NCBI GenBank assembly: GCA_000507305.1
Contig: DF239133.1
Coordinates: 67,001-131,000 of the forward strand
Reading direction: 5' to 3'
Length of the DNA stretch: 64,000 bases
From: Breviolum minutum Mf 1.05b.01
Taxonomy: Eukaryota > Sar > Dinophyceae > Suessiales > Symbiodiniaceae
Part shown: piece after piece, positions 38,501 through 50,364 of the stretch
How positions within the stretch are numbered: position 1 is the first letter of the stretch
Layout: each line of letters begins with the position of its first letter
Position numbers and translations under genes: made by a program
Notes under the pieces: model-generated
Seen by the model: the letters and a program-made list of their open reading frames with translations, nothing else
Databases searched by the model: none
What the model was told of the DNA's origin: nothing

Positions 38501-41500
38501 AAGATACAAAGGCTAATCTCACGCAAGAGCAGGAAGATGATACACTGGGAAAAACAGGATGGTATGCAGCATATGACTCAAGGAAGTACAGATTCCCTTC
38601 TTCTGACAGGACACACAAACGAGTCTTTCAAAGTTGCAGATAGCATTGGACACAATGGGTTTTTTCAGCACTTGGTGTACCAAAGGTTGGTGTTGAAAGG
38701 ATTTAGAAATGTGGTTTTCCTTTGGATCTCTAAAAAGTAGTATTCTTTTGAGATGTCCCAAAGTGTTTCTTGTTTCGCAGTGTCCTTTGTTTGCCTTTGA
38801 ACTTTACTGTGACAACCCAATTGGCACATGTATACTGTCCACTGTTCTGTTGGTCAGTCCAGCCGTGTGGAAGGCGGTGGCACATGTCACACTGCTCTTC
38901 AGTTTGGATACGGATCCAGCACGAGACCCTAGGGACCTGAAAGGGACCTGAAAGGGACATGAGAACTCCATTTGGAACGTTTCGGATGTATGTGTGGTTT
39001 TCCCAACTTTGAGGGCCAACAATACCTTGAGGAGTGTTGAGCGCAATGTCCATTTAGTGGTTGAGATGGAATTAAAGGTTCGTTAAGCTGGATGCAGTTC
39101 ATCACTCGTATTAACTAGGAGAACCTTTTGACTAGACCTTTTTATGTCAGCAATGAAATAACAAAACAAGAGTGCTTCTTGTGGAACTGTTCTTCTTAGA
39201 GAGATTCTTTGTGATCCCTGCTTGCATTTCCTTGATCGCAGCATCACTGATTTGTTTGGTGAAAGTCTTGCGGGACTGAATCAGATTGGCTATGGCTCAA
39301 AATTAATAGGGTACAAAGCGACCACAAATTTGGCCGGATCAAGTACGGATTTCATCCATTTCGGGCGGTCAATCATTTTGAGTATGTCACGGCCATAGAT
39401 TGACTTTTTTGCACAAAGCAAGGAAAACTCATTATTGAATATGTTTGATTGATCATGATTGACTTCCCTACACAGTTTCTCTTCTGCAGTCTAAAGAGCT
39501 TTTGCCTTCATAGAAGGTGGCTTCTTGAAAATGTTCTGGCCCTACGTGAGATCCGAATCTTACCCCATTGAAGAGACAATAAAGTATTGACATTCCAATC
39601 TAGATATGGCATGGCATTGATAGTACATATTCTACTTGCATCTATTGTACAGTATGTATTGCGTTTTTATTTGGCAGCTGGTTGGCTCACTATGGCTTCC
39701 CTCACATCTTTGACAGCAAAAGAACCGCATTCGGATCTGGCGTGGTGTCACTGTGCCCAGGATTATCTCTTAGACCTCACGCGGCCATCGGCCTTGAAGC
39801 TCCAGCAGACTCTTCGGGACAGAGTTTAGATAGATAGATGGATAGAGGGACAGATAATGATAGATAGGTAAATGCCAGCAGGATGGAAAGCCAACATAAG
39901 ATTATGTATACTGTATACACATAATATTTGTATGAATGTGTGAACTGTTCACACAGCCCACTCCGAAATGGAGATGCCACTGGGAAGGATAGCGCTGATG
40001 AGATGTCGCGCTTCATTGACAGCCTGTTCGCAACTCAGTCCCGCTGTTCACTGTATATTTATTTTTTAGATTATATTTTAATATGTGCACCATATTTCCA
40101 CATAGCCTTAGGGGTTGCCACCTCAAAACAGTTCTTGTTCATGTTGGGACCTTGAAATCCCTTGACTTGCCGGCTGGCCACTTATATGGAGAGGCTTGGC
40201 ACATAGCATACCCAGCAGAAAGACTATCAAAGACAGAGGTTTTAGATGGAAGATCTTCCACTGACACCTCCGTTGAATGACTTTGCAAAGGAAGACTCTT
40301 CCCACTGGAAGAGAAGGACAAAACACTTTTCAGCCTCCCGTTGTTGGCCGTTGTGATGTACCTGTGAAGGCCTTCAGCCCCTCCATGCTGTTGCCAGCCA
40401 TGCTTGGGCGACGTTTGGACACCAAGCTGATCTTTCAAGTTGACAACATGTCCACGCGAAATGTGTTTGTGAGTTTTCTTTCCATCTGTTTGTTGCAAGC
40501 TGCAGTTGATATCATTTGTTGATGTGCGTTCGGGAATTGCATTGCATGTACATAAGTCTTTTCTTGATATAGTATATAATGATAGGATATAGACTACATG
40601 TATTGCTTTTTATAATCCTCCAGTGTGTTGTCGAATTGAAGGGATTATCAACCCTAAATCTAGGTGGCACAACATCGTAAGCTAATAGCATAATTCAGCT
40701 TGAAAGAACCATTCCTTATGTTTCCTTTGATTTTCGCTCTTATCCTGAATCCTTCAGCCTCAACTCTTGCTTGTCCCCTACCCTTTCACCATTCGTTGCA
40801 AAGCCAGAATTGCCGCACAGACTGTGATCGCACCACCGGCACTTGTCTCCACAATGTTTCTCTAAATGCATTTGTCATTATTTGTACGCTTCAAATCGAT
40901 TCCCTCGTCAGCACATCTTAACGCTTGTGTTATTTGAATTTACTTCCTGCTCCGCAAATTCAATGTTTCATGCATTTTCATGTTCTGTCTCACAGGATTG
41001 CAAATTTGTCTTTAAAAGACATCTTCACCAACAAAAGCCCAAAAGCCCAAAAGCAACAATTCAGGAGATTGAAGTATTGTGATTGGTTTCCAATCGGTTT
41101 TCAGGTGGAGGCTTGATTCAAATTCAAAACTCCAACCGAGATCGATCCCCTTGATGTGGATGCTGCTGTTGGACGAGCTGCCTTGCGCGCCTGGAGCGGG
41201 ATTGTCTTATGACATTGATCAACCAACCACCCCAACGGTAACTTTTTTTTTTGAAGGGCCATTAGTTTCCAGAATCCAGAATGAGGATCATTTCATGAAA
41301 TTGGAGGTGAAGGCGAAATCTGACCAAATTTTGAAATTGACAAGGCCACTGATATCCAATGATGATGTGTTGTCAGTCATAGCGAAAAATACCACCAAAA
41401 GCAAGATGACATTTCAAAGGAGCAAAGCCCCACAGTCCTTTTGAGAATTTGGGATCATTGGGGTATGTTCCAAGGGTATGCTCATCGGGTCAGGAAATGT

Positions 41501-43773
41501 ATCTGAGGGGTTTCCAGGTTAGTGAAAGTGAGTAGAATTTGACAAGCTGATCAGAAAACTTGTGGTTGACGGCGGCAAATTTGATATCTCATATTGGGTG
41601 GGCATCCCTGAAGACTGGTACAAGTTTTACCATGTTTTACCCACAACTGCAACATGAGTAAGATGAATTTTACGTTTCAAGATTGAATTTGCTCCCTGAG
41701 GGCAGACAAGGGTCACATGCAGAGTCATACAGCATGTTCTTGGGGGTGCAAAATCTGGAGGAGCGTAGCAGAGACGCAAAGGCCTTTACCCGCTCCGGAA
41801 GTATCGAACACGCCTCAGGGTTGATGTTTTTTGAGATCTGATGTGCTTGGTGGTCGTTTGTTTTCTTGCAACTTAACCATTGCAAGATACCATTCATATT
41901 TTTACATGTTATGCCTTGCGCTACGTTTGGGGGGAGGGTGTGACATTTCGGGCCAATTGAGCCGCGGACCATTTCAAATCATGCTGCATTGTGCTGCGTT
42001 GCAGTGAATGACGCTACTTTTGCCATGCAATTCCACGAGAGGTGGACAAAACAGTACAAAACACAGAACACATTGGTGTTTGGAAAGAATCTGGAAAAAA
42101 CATCACTTCTCAAAGTTACCACATTTCAAATTCAAGTCAAGCAGCCCAGGCCAGAGAACTGGGTGAGTACCACAGGTCAGGGAGCCCTTAAAAAGATGTC
42201 CAAAACGTTGCAGCGAACGCATGGAAGAAAAGAGAGTCACTTGAGATGAGTTGATACTAATAATGCTGTGTGTGTGTGTGGAGAATTCGATCTTGTTTTT
42301 GTTTAGCTTTTACTTAGTCTTTTTAGATGCCAGTTGACGTGAGAATGTTTTCATTCAACTTTTGATTCACCTATTTGAAATATTTGTTTCAATTTTGTTT
42401 GCCTCATGCTTCAGTTGATTTATAATGCAAATTTTTCCTTGTCTTGCCCTCTCCACCAGGTCCCAATGGCCGACGCTATTGGCACAACTTGGCTTTGGGT
42501 CCACCACCATGGGAGGAGGTGGAATCGCCGCCAAGCATCCCAAGTCCAGATGAGAGGCCAACTGGCTGGATATACCATGAAGGCGCGCCTTCAGAATTGG
42601 AGAAAGTCTTTATGTGCAAGGAACACGCATAAAGAGTTGTGCCAGAACCAATGTCGCAACATGTTTTTTTTTCCTAGCAAGGCTTATTGAAGGTGTTTCA
42701 CCGTCTACAGACAATCCGAACAGCTTGAGTCATTCAATCTGCAAATTGCAATTGCTTACATTTCTTATGTTGGGATTAGTGAACTTAGTGAACTAGAACT
42801 TGTGTTTTTCTTGTTTCCTGGACCCTGCTTTTGATTGTGGTGCCAAATGGATGGGAGTTGGGGTGCCGGCAAGCAACCCCAAACATGGTTCAAACACCAT
42901 TCCAGTTGGGTGTTATGAAATATCATCGTCAATCTTTTCATTTAAGCACCTACGACAGCGCACCAACAGAAAAAATATCAAAATCATAGATCCTCAACCA
43001 ATTGGCGAATATCTTGGGATGGTTGCCCCCATGTTGGTGATTTGCAAGTTGACGGGGATCCACTTTATGAAAGATTCGAATGTGGCACCATTCGCATCAA
43101 ATTCTAGACCAAGACCAATTGGGCTATAATTACCGCAGTGAACCTCAATGCTTTGATCATAGATTATCTGTTGATTCAGGTGGCCCAGATGACATGACTG
43201 AATGACTAGATGTATCAAACCCCTTTTCAATGCCATTTTTGTGATCAGAGGTGCGGACGGTCGACGCTTTTGGCACCATGCTGACCTCGGCCCGGGCAGA
43301 AACAGCGGGTGCTGCCATGTCGATGGAAATGTCCCTTGAAAGGTAGTGAATAATAAGGGGATCCCTCTGATTTTAGTAAAATCATGTAAAATCCTCGTGG
43401 AATATGAGATCAAATTCACCGACGGACCATTTATTTCAGCTATAAAGATTTTTGGCTTGATTTGGAATCTAAGAATTCCTAACCACCGACCTCAACCTTG
43501 GGAAGATGATGGACACATTGTTGGAAAATTGAGAGATGAGTTTTAGACGTGACCAAGAAAAAATCCCGACTAAAGGAGGAAAAACGATAAGCCAGCCATG
43601 TGAGATTTGGTTGATACCCGTAAACATATTGTATGTTATTTTACCCATGCTTTGATACCACGGTACAATCGTCTTACTTTTGTTATGTTTGCACATGGAC
43701 GCACTCACCAGGTCCTCCGCCATGGGAAATCATGGCCAAGGCCCAGCCAGAAAGGAAAGGAGCGGAACCCTAA
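35589..43773 (+). CDS. Large multi-exon gene with C2-like segments and GPPPWE motif; exact family unknown
   Basis: Better exons: 35589-35732 (PGEDWLSVLKSLASRCSQPH, donor GCAAGT), 35897-35968 (LNVGSVEKETEPADYNPNST), about 36135-36231 (VIPAFWQPACEAAGVEYPWR), 36899 onward (DLTGPGLKLRLRVLSDTQLG), 37399 onward (DVGEAATCPFVSLKK), 38141-38206 (PLKVPLSHVKGGLLGAECKL), 38863 onward (VWKAVAHVTLLFSLDTDP), 40334-40462 (PPVVGRCDVPVKAFSPSMLL), 41733 to about 41818 (FLGVQNLEERSRDAKAF), 42005-42162 (donor GTGAGT), 42460-42605 (LALGPPPWEEVESPPSIPS), 43249-43342 (VRTVDAFGTMLTSARAETAG), 43712-43773 (GPPPWEIMAKAQPERKGAEP, TAA). LKLRLRVLSDTQLxDVGEAATCPFVSL has the look of C2 strands, which bind lipid or protein, but the resemblance is weak. 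Several exons are open in two frames and some joins fail, so this may be two genes. The start is unknown. Confidence 0.5.
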
Positions 43774-44765
43774 GAAATCCCGCCAAGGAACGGGTGATTT
43801 TTTTGGGTGAAAAACGGGGTTTTAGGATGCCTACCTTCAATGATACGCCCAAATGAGCACCATAGTTGGTTTTGTGTGCTATTTGAATTACCCAGCAATT
43901 ATGGATCAATGATTTGAGCCAATGAAATATTGCAGTTGAGGTCCTTTTGCAAGGTGTAGCAGGGCATCACCTTTCAGTATTGCAGATTTGAGGGTGATAT
44001 TGGAGAATTCAACTTGCCCTCAATTTGGGTCCCATCCCCATGTTTTCCCACGGTGGTTTGTGTCGAAACTGCAACCAAACGGGACTTCCCGAATGAAGTA
44101 TCATGGAATCTGAACGTCACCTGACTTTGCATACTTCAACCTTAGTTCGACTTTGGTTTTCATGCTACCCTTTGGTAAACTAAGAATAACAATGCAACAT
44201 TTCCCTACATTCAATAGACTACACACCACTTGCAAAAGGTGGATTTTCCAGCCAGTCCAGCCTCCTAGCGTAGTTTCCCATGTAGATATGTGGCTGAGAT
44301 GCTGCCAGGCATCTGATGCTTCTTTGGGATCAGGCTTCGACCGCGACTGTACTTTGGTAAAGGAAGAAAACATTTAGTAGATGTTTTATTTCTTTGTGAG
44401 ATTATGAGAGGTTTCCCAGTTTTTCATGGGACCCAAACATTTTCTGGATATCATTCATTTTGGTTTGTTCAATTGATATCAGGGCCCACAGTTTCAGAGA
44501 TCGTTTGATCAACATCATTTTCTTCGTTGGCATGATCCGAATGGATCATCATAAAATCAACAACGATCTCAGCTGCTGCGCCGATGTTTGTTTGTTGCTT
44601 TGGAAGTTGTGAAAGTTGAGTGTTGTTCTGATCTAAGCCGTGCAACTCCTTTTGGCACATCACATTTGGAAGGCAAAATGCAAAGATTAGAAGTGTAGCC
44701 CCGGACACGGGGATGCCCAAGGACTTTCAGTAGATTCAGTTTGATGCTGTCCATGATTCTTGCAG
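43774..44765. other. Spacer without a supported gene
   Basis: About 1 kb between the TAA at 43771-43773 and the first exon of the next gene. It presumably holds a 3' UTR, a promoter and perhaps a first exon. No exon candidate passes a phase or family test. Confidence 0.4.
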
Positions 44766-45909
44766 ATGTTTGTCACAGAGGTAATTTCTCTTGGATTCAC
44801 TATCTGTCGCCATCCTTGTTTACTGTACAAGTACATCTTGTTTTTCCTGTGGACAAAAAAAACATGGCAACGGACAATCCACCATGACTGTGTATTACCT
44901 TGTGAGCATGCAACATTTCCATCGAATGCCATGCCGTGTTTCAGGAGCTGAGGTTCGACCTGAGGTCTGCCCAACTGCTGAGAGATCTTGATCATTCCAT
45001 TCCATATGAGAGCCCTAAGGGCAAGGGCATAGGTTAGGGCATTAAAGAACCGGATGCACCAGTCTCGTATGGCAGCTGATCTTTTCCCTGACTTACAATG
45101 GTTTGAAGAAAGTTGGCTGAAGCAAATGTGACAAGATCTCCTGTTTTCATTCAGTTCCTGGCCATTCCTGGCCCAATGACGGCCATCAGAAAGGGTGACA
45201 TTTTCCGAGTCGCACAGTCCGGGTAGTTTTTGTGAATCCATTTTTTTCTTTGGGACCAGACAAAATGAATCCAATCCTTTCAACAATTTCTTCGCTTGGA
45301 TGCATCTTGATTTATCCCTTGGAGTTGGATATGCCTCGGCAGCTCAACGTCACTTGGTGGTTTGGTGGCTCCGCTTGCTCTTTCCGCCGCCGAAGTGGCG
45401 CGTGGATTGACACGATTGGAAAAGTTGACACCGGTACTGCTGCACTGCTGTGGTGATAGATCTGCAGGGCACTGAATCACACTCTGAATATAGGTAAGAT
45501 ATGGAAGATATTGTAAGGGCAACTTAGATTGAGCTCCTACTTCCAATACATGCTGCTTTGAGTGTTGCATGGGTTGGTGAGCTGTTGTTGGCAGGTGGCC
45601 GTTGGAGACGTGGATAACTCGATTTCAAGAGATCATAGATACTTTGCAAAAAATTGCTTCCATCACCTACTTGCCAACAGCTTTCATCTTCTGCGATGTT
45701 AAAGAGATTCCCCTCAAAAAGGAGCCTGGCTCAAAATGACTATTCCAATTCCAAGCATGCAATGTTTAGGGGTAACCGATGTTGAACATCTAAATGATTG
45801 GCAGTTTCAGCTTGGAGAAAGTCATGCTTCGGAAAGTCACTTCTGAGCAGAATTTCTGCCTCTCCGCAGCCATTTGCTCAAAAGGACCACTGGCGCAGAA
45901 GCTGACAAG
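44766..45909 (+). CDS. Unidentified multi-exon gene (partial)
   Basis: Five exons join in phase. 44766-44780 (ATG, MFVTE, GT donor; possibly the start). 44945-45020 (ELRFDLRSAQLLRDLDHSIP, donor GCAAGG). 45343-45397 (QRHLVVWWLRLLFPPPKW, donor GCGCGT, split codon). 45595-45723 (WITRFQEIIDTLQKIASITY; FIFCDVKEIPLKK; donor GCCTGG, or GATTCC a little earlier). 45811-45909 (LEKVMLRKVTSEQNFCLSA; AAICSKGPLAQKLTR; donor GTCAGT). The phase agreement across two GC-donor introns is the main evidence. The segment VVWWLRLLFPPP is hydrophobic and might be a short membrane-facing helix. I recognise no family. Downstream exons, possibly near 46183 (IFVTNPETKETEK), and the stop are not resolved. Confidence 0.55.
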
Positions 45910-46335
45910 GTCAGTTTCTGACCTGTTGAAAGGTTGAACTTGCCCCAATTTACTGTAAAAACAGATGCGTGGGAATCTCAAGGCTTTTATGAACAGGCTT
46001 AAAGGATGCACTTAGCAGGTCAGTTTTGATTTTCGACCTTTGCCTGCAGATGTAGGGTGAAAGTTGGCAGAATCGACTAGGAGCTTGGTTTCTGAAATCT
46101 GATGGTACTAAACCATCAAACTAACCAGTTGCGGCCACACCATCTACTTTGGCCAAGTTGGTGTTTTGCCTTTTGCTTACAGATTTTTGTAACAAATCCT
46201 GAAACGAAAGAAACAGAAAAGAGCCGAAACATGTCGGTTTGGAAGCTGGATACTTTCCTTTCACCGCTTAGCTCAGCCCTACAAGGGTTTTTGCCGTTCC
46301 TTTCAGGGAGTGTAGTTTCTTCCTCCAACAATACT

Positions 46336-46400
46336 GGTTCAGTGGAAAATGTGTACCTCAAGGATCTTTCCTCTACAATCAGGAAAATTTCCACTGAACC
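46336..46400. repeat. Perfect 13-bp inverted repeat (hairpin)
   Basis: GGTTCAGTGGAAA at 46336-46348 and TTTCCACTGAACC at 46388-46400 are exact reverse complements separated by 39 bases. The loop contains a second, weaker pair of short complementary words (CTTTCCT/AGGAAA). It could be a small foldback element or a structured intron/3' UTR segment. No target-site duplication was obvious at its flanks. Confidence 0.8.
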
Positions 46401-46404
46401 ATAA

Positions 46405-47372
46405 AGCTATGTGCAAATTATGATGCATAAATCTGCTTTGGGAGGCCATTTTTGGAGACTAGCCCAACTAGCCGCCATTGAACAGTTGGAACAGTTGGGT
46501 GGCCTCCAAGATTAGGCAACTACATAACCACCACTATCAGGTAAGGGTACATGCGAAGGTTTTCATGCTTAAGCTGCCAGGCTGAGGAGCATCCAACGCT
46601 GCTATGACAATGGAGTGGCATCCAGCCTTTAAGACGTGTGGCTGGCACGTGGCAAATGTAGACAACTGTTGCTATGAATGTGTTTATATATACATGTTTA
46701 TACAATATGTACATATTTGCATGTACATACTTGGTATACATAAGTGCACCACACAGTTTGAAGTCATGAGAATGTAAGATGATTACTTGATTCTTTCTTC
46801 CTTTGCGTTCTTCAACGCTATGCAGGAACACCCATTGTTTGGTGGGCTTGAATGTATTTTGCGACAGCCTGTGGGTTCAGAGAGCCAACTGCCTAGCAGA
46901 TGAGAATCAGTTCACAATGTTTCAAGCACCTCATACTTATTTGATACTAACCAACACCCAAATTGCATTGTTATTTTACTTCTTTACATATAATACTCAT
47001 ACAGCATACATTCATCAGTATACTATCTTCACATTCCTTGTGTCTTTTTTAATGCAGCTCTTACCTACTGACATTACCACACCATCTTCTTGACTCGCTT
47101 ACTTTGCACATGAATTTGCATGCGCCAAACAGACTCATGGGACGCCAGCCATGGCAGTGAAATATCGAGGCTCACCGCAGCATCCAAAGACGTGTTGTTG
47201 CCAATAGAACCTGTGAACTGATAACCCACTTGGCTCCTTGATATACCCCGAGTGGTTTGAACTCGGCCACTAGAGACATCTAAAGACCAGGCAAAAAAAT
47301 ACCCAAAGTTGATATCTTTTTTACAAATCCGCAACACATGCAAAACACTGAATTTGAGCACCGCGACAGGAC
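46405..47372. other. No gene supported
   Basis: About 970 bases, AT-rich, with a tract of TATACATG-like words around 46680-46740. No exon candidate shows both good splice edges and protein-like composition. Confidence 0.4.
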
Positions 47373-48548
47373 GTGTCTTGGTGCCTTACTCCAAGCGTCG
47401 CGAGAAGGAGGCCGAAGATGCCATCAGGTGCGGTGCAAGGCTCCACGCGGCGTCGTCGTTGTCCGTTGTCGTCCAAACGTGAATCACCGAGGCAGAGCGA
47501 TGCCTGGGAAGAAAATATGCCTATGGAACTCATCGATGATGTCAAGGTGCCTGGATTTTTATGGAGTTTTTTTGGATCTGATTTTTTGTTGTTCTCATGA
47601 TCGGTTTGTTTGTTTGTGTGTGTGTGTATGTTCACCTCAAAGACATTTGAGGAATCTCAGTGAGAGTGGAAGGTGGTGTTGGACGTGTTTTTATTTGAAT
47701 GTGATTTGAGAAGATATTTAATTTTGGGTAACAAAGGATTGGAGATGTTGATTGCAGGTCTGCTTTCAGCTCAACCAGAGTGGCTTGAGGCTGAAGGTAG
47801 GAAGCCAGAATGCAAACAAAGGGTCGTTATTTTTTCTGTGTACGTTTTGCCACACGTTTGTTGTCGACAGAAATTCTGCTCATTTCTTGGTTTGTTTGTC
47901 CAAAGTTCTTTTTGTGATTTGTTTGCTGATTATTTTTTGTGGGTTTCGTTATCATGCGCTTTGAATTTGTTTCTCTTTGTTTCATGTCTGAGCCACCAAG
48001 ACCTTTCAGACGATCTTCCTCTCTGCAGCCATTTCGGCTTGGACGGGCGGGGGGCAAGCCCTTCCCCAGCGCTTGAACCAGGCGCAAGGAAAACATCAGC
48101 GACATCAGGTATCGGATATTTCGGATATTCCTTAGGCGGGTCATCTCAACACCGCCTTGCCTCAAAATATTGGGGCCAAATGCGACATCTTCGATTGCTG
48201 GGGATCTTCCTCATCAAAGTGGTGGGAGGTGTAGTTGTTGCACCAAAAGTGAAGGATGGCAGTTCTAGAACTCAGACAGTCTCTTCAGATGCTTTGAAAG
48301 CTGGTCGGAAATATTTGATTACGTCCTTCCCACAGTTGAAGCAAGTAGCACCTCAGCCGCCTTGAACAAAACGGAAGATTTGGAGATGTGAAGGGAAATA
48401 CAACTCTTATGGATTCTGTGGCAGAAATCCTCAGAAAATATATGCTTGGTGGATGAGATGATGTGATAAGAATATAGAATGTTGTTTCATTTTTCATGAT
48501 GCATGCATGTAGCAATGCAGTCAATGAAACTCCTAAGCCCAAAAAGGG
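47373..48548 (+). CDS. Candidate 5' exons of the beta-propeller gene or of a separate small gene
   Basis: 47373-47546 is open to a CAAG|GTGCCT donor in phase 0, and its end reads SDAWEENMPMELIDDVK. Next, 47758-47796 has textbook edges (TTGCAG before, AAG|GTAGGA after) and reads VCFQLNQSGLRLK in the matching phase. A third piece starts after CTCTGCAG at 48038 and is G+C rich. A fourth, 48512-48550, lies between ATGCAG and a GTGCTT donor. The acidic/basic composition is protein-like but nothing is diagnostic. The first region is open in all three + frames, so even its frame is uncertain. Confidence 0.38.
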
Positions 48549-48683
48549 GTCCGAGGTGCTTGCCCACCTCCGTAGAACTTGGTTTACAGTTTACGGTGAG
48601 CCCATGACTACCCTTACGACTTGCACAGCGTCCTTACATCTTGGCGTAATTGATATTTTGTTCGATTTTTTTCTTGGGCCGAG

Positions 48684-50117
48684 GCATATACCATTCTTCC
48701 GGACAACGTGTGGAGACCGTTGGTTCTTGGAGATGTCTCCAGTCCAACCGCCATTGCAGTGGATCCTTTATCTTCAAGGCTCTTTGTAGCAGATCCACCG
48801 AAGAATATCATTTGGTGGTATCAGTTGGGCCTCACCAACCAGGGCTTCTTACAGACAACTGGAAAGCAACGTGCAGCTGTAGAGGGCTTCAGTGCTCATT
48901 GGCTTGCAGTGAATGGTGCAGGTGATTTATATTTTAGTGGCCATCCAGCTCCTAAAAATGCCAGTGTACCAAGTGTACCAGATGCCATTTGGAGACTTGA
49001 CAATGAACAGATCGTGACCGGTGACACCTTCAATCCAACAGAGATCTATACTCGAGCAAACACAGGACAACCAGATCCCAAGGTTTGGCAATTATCAGGA
49101 CTCGCCGTGGATTCCTTCTACATCTTTTGGGGAAATCAGGCAGATGGAACGAAGCATGGCTCTGTGAGCAAAGGAACACGAGCCAACATTGGATTGCAAT
49201 CTCAAGATATGTTACTTTCCGACAAATTAGCTTCGCAGCAAATCATGCATGTGTTTTGTGCAACAAGTAGCTATGACTAATACTAATAACTAACTACTAA
49301 CCCACGATGAGTTCTTGAAAAAGCAGACTGTGGTATATACATCCTTGGGAAAGTCGAAGCAGGTAGATTGAGAGCTCTAAACCTATGAATTTGAACCAGG
49401 GTATCTTAGATCAAACACCCGACATTTTCATCTCATGAAGATAACAGCTGAATAACCCAAAGATATCAACGAGAATCTGCAGACTGAGGTTTGTGACGAC
49501 ATTAGATGATGCATTGGATGAGGTTCGTGGTCTAACCACCTCGGGCACCGAAATCTTTTGGCTCTCACGTGAAGGTGTTTATGGACAAAGTAAGACCACT
49601 TCTTCCAAGGTTGGGACATGGGACAAATTCGGTGGAGTTTGATTCTAATTTAATTTCGCAATGTTTTTTTAAATGTATCTCAGAATCTCAGTATTTGGTA
49701 TTGCTTGATCTCAGCTCCTGAACATTTGGCTTTATCTCAAACTGTGTTTTTTCAAAGTAGATTCTCTAGAAACATGTTGTCCATGATTCTATATATTATC
49801 TAGTTTTTTTTTCCAAGCTTTGTTTAAAATAAAATCCGATTTGGATCAAGAAAACTCCGTGTTTTGTCGACAAATTTCGACCTGTGCAGGTTTCGGACCC
49901 ACAGGTGGGCTTGATTTCACCTCCACGTTCCTTGGATTGGAATCCGATGAGCATTTCTTGGGATGGAAGTAGCCAATTGTATTTCACAGATGCCAATGAA
50001 GGTGCTATTTATACCGTGCCATCCTTGTTGGCAATGCCACAAGAAATGGTGAAATTTGCAGATGCACCCTACTGTCATGGCATTGCCATCCTATTAGGAG
50101 CGCAAGGATCTGGCTGA
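48684..50117 (+). CDS. Beta-propeller (NHL/YWTD-like repeat) protein, 3' part
   Basis: 48684-49234 encodes blades with the words SPTAIAVDPLSSRLFVADPP, IIWWYQLG, WLAVNGAGDLYFSG and LSGLAVDSFYIFWGNQADGT. It ends at a GC donor (GCAGCA). 49483-49589 continues FVTTLDDALDEVRGLTTSG and EIFWLSREGVYGQ, joined through a split Ser codon. The last exon is about 49887-50117 (SLDWNPMSISWDGSSQLYFT; GAIYTVPSLL; TGA). AVDxxxxRLFVAD, AVDSFYIFWG and WDGSSQLYFTD are typical of NHL or LDL-receptor YWTD propeller blades, which usually bind proteins or sugars outside the cell or in the secretory path. No signal peptide is visible because the 5' exons are uncertain. The join into the last exon does not fit in phase with the GTAAGA donor, so a small exon or another donor (GAAGGT) must intervene. 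Confidence 0.78.
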
Positions 50118-50364
50118 AATGGAAGATCATGGAACCAACAGTGCAAAAAATGTGTCCACGCTCCTTGCAATCTGCTGTGAAAGATGAAAAATGCAGCAAT
50201 GTGCGCACATGCACGACATGCGAGATTCCTAGTTTTTCAACTCGTGCCCATGACTTGGCAGGAAATGCCAAAAGTTGTAAGAGAACATCGACCATTTGTG
50301 GAGGTCCGGGTTCTCAACTCATCTACAGCGCAACATCCGTAGATGTGGTTTTTCTCGCTTCCAG
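50118..50364. other. Spacer that may hold the start of the DUF4116 gene
   Basis: The 247 bases between the beta-propeller stop and the first DUF4116 exon. A frame starting with ATG at 50129 (MEPTVQKMCPRSLQSAVKDE) stays open through the whole interval and could contain the first exon. No donor that matches the next exon's phase 0 could be singled out. Confidence 0.35.

Noticed and set aside
41670..41972. 100-codon - strand frame
   Set aside because: The + strand has a better exon at 41733 to about 41818 (after CATACAG, FLGVQNLEERSRDAKAF) in line with the gene running on +.
44687..45286. 199-codon open frame on the - strand
   Set aside because: It is the longest - strand frame here, but it overlaps + exons at 44766-44780 and 44945-45020 that join in phase with later exons. 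Its peptide shows no domain.
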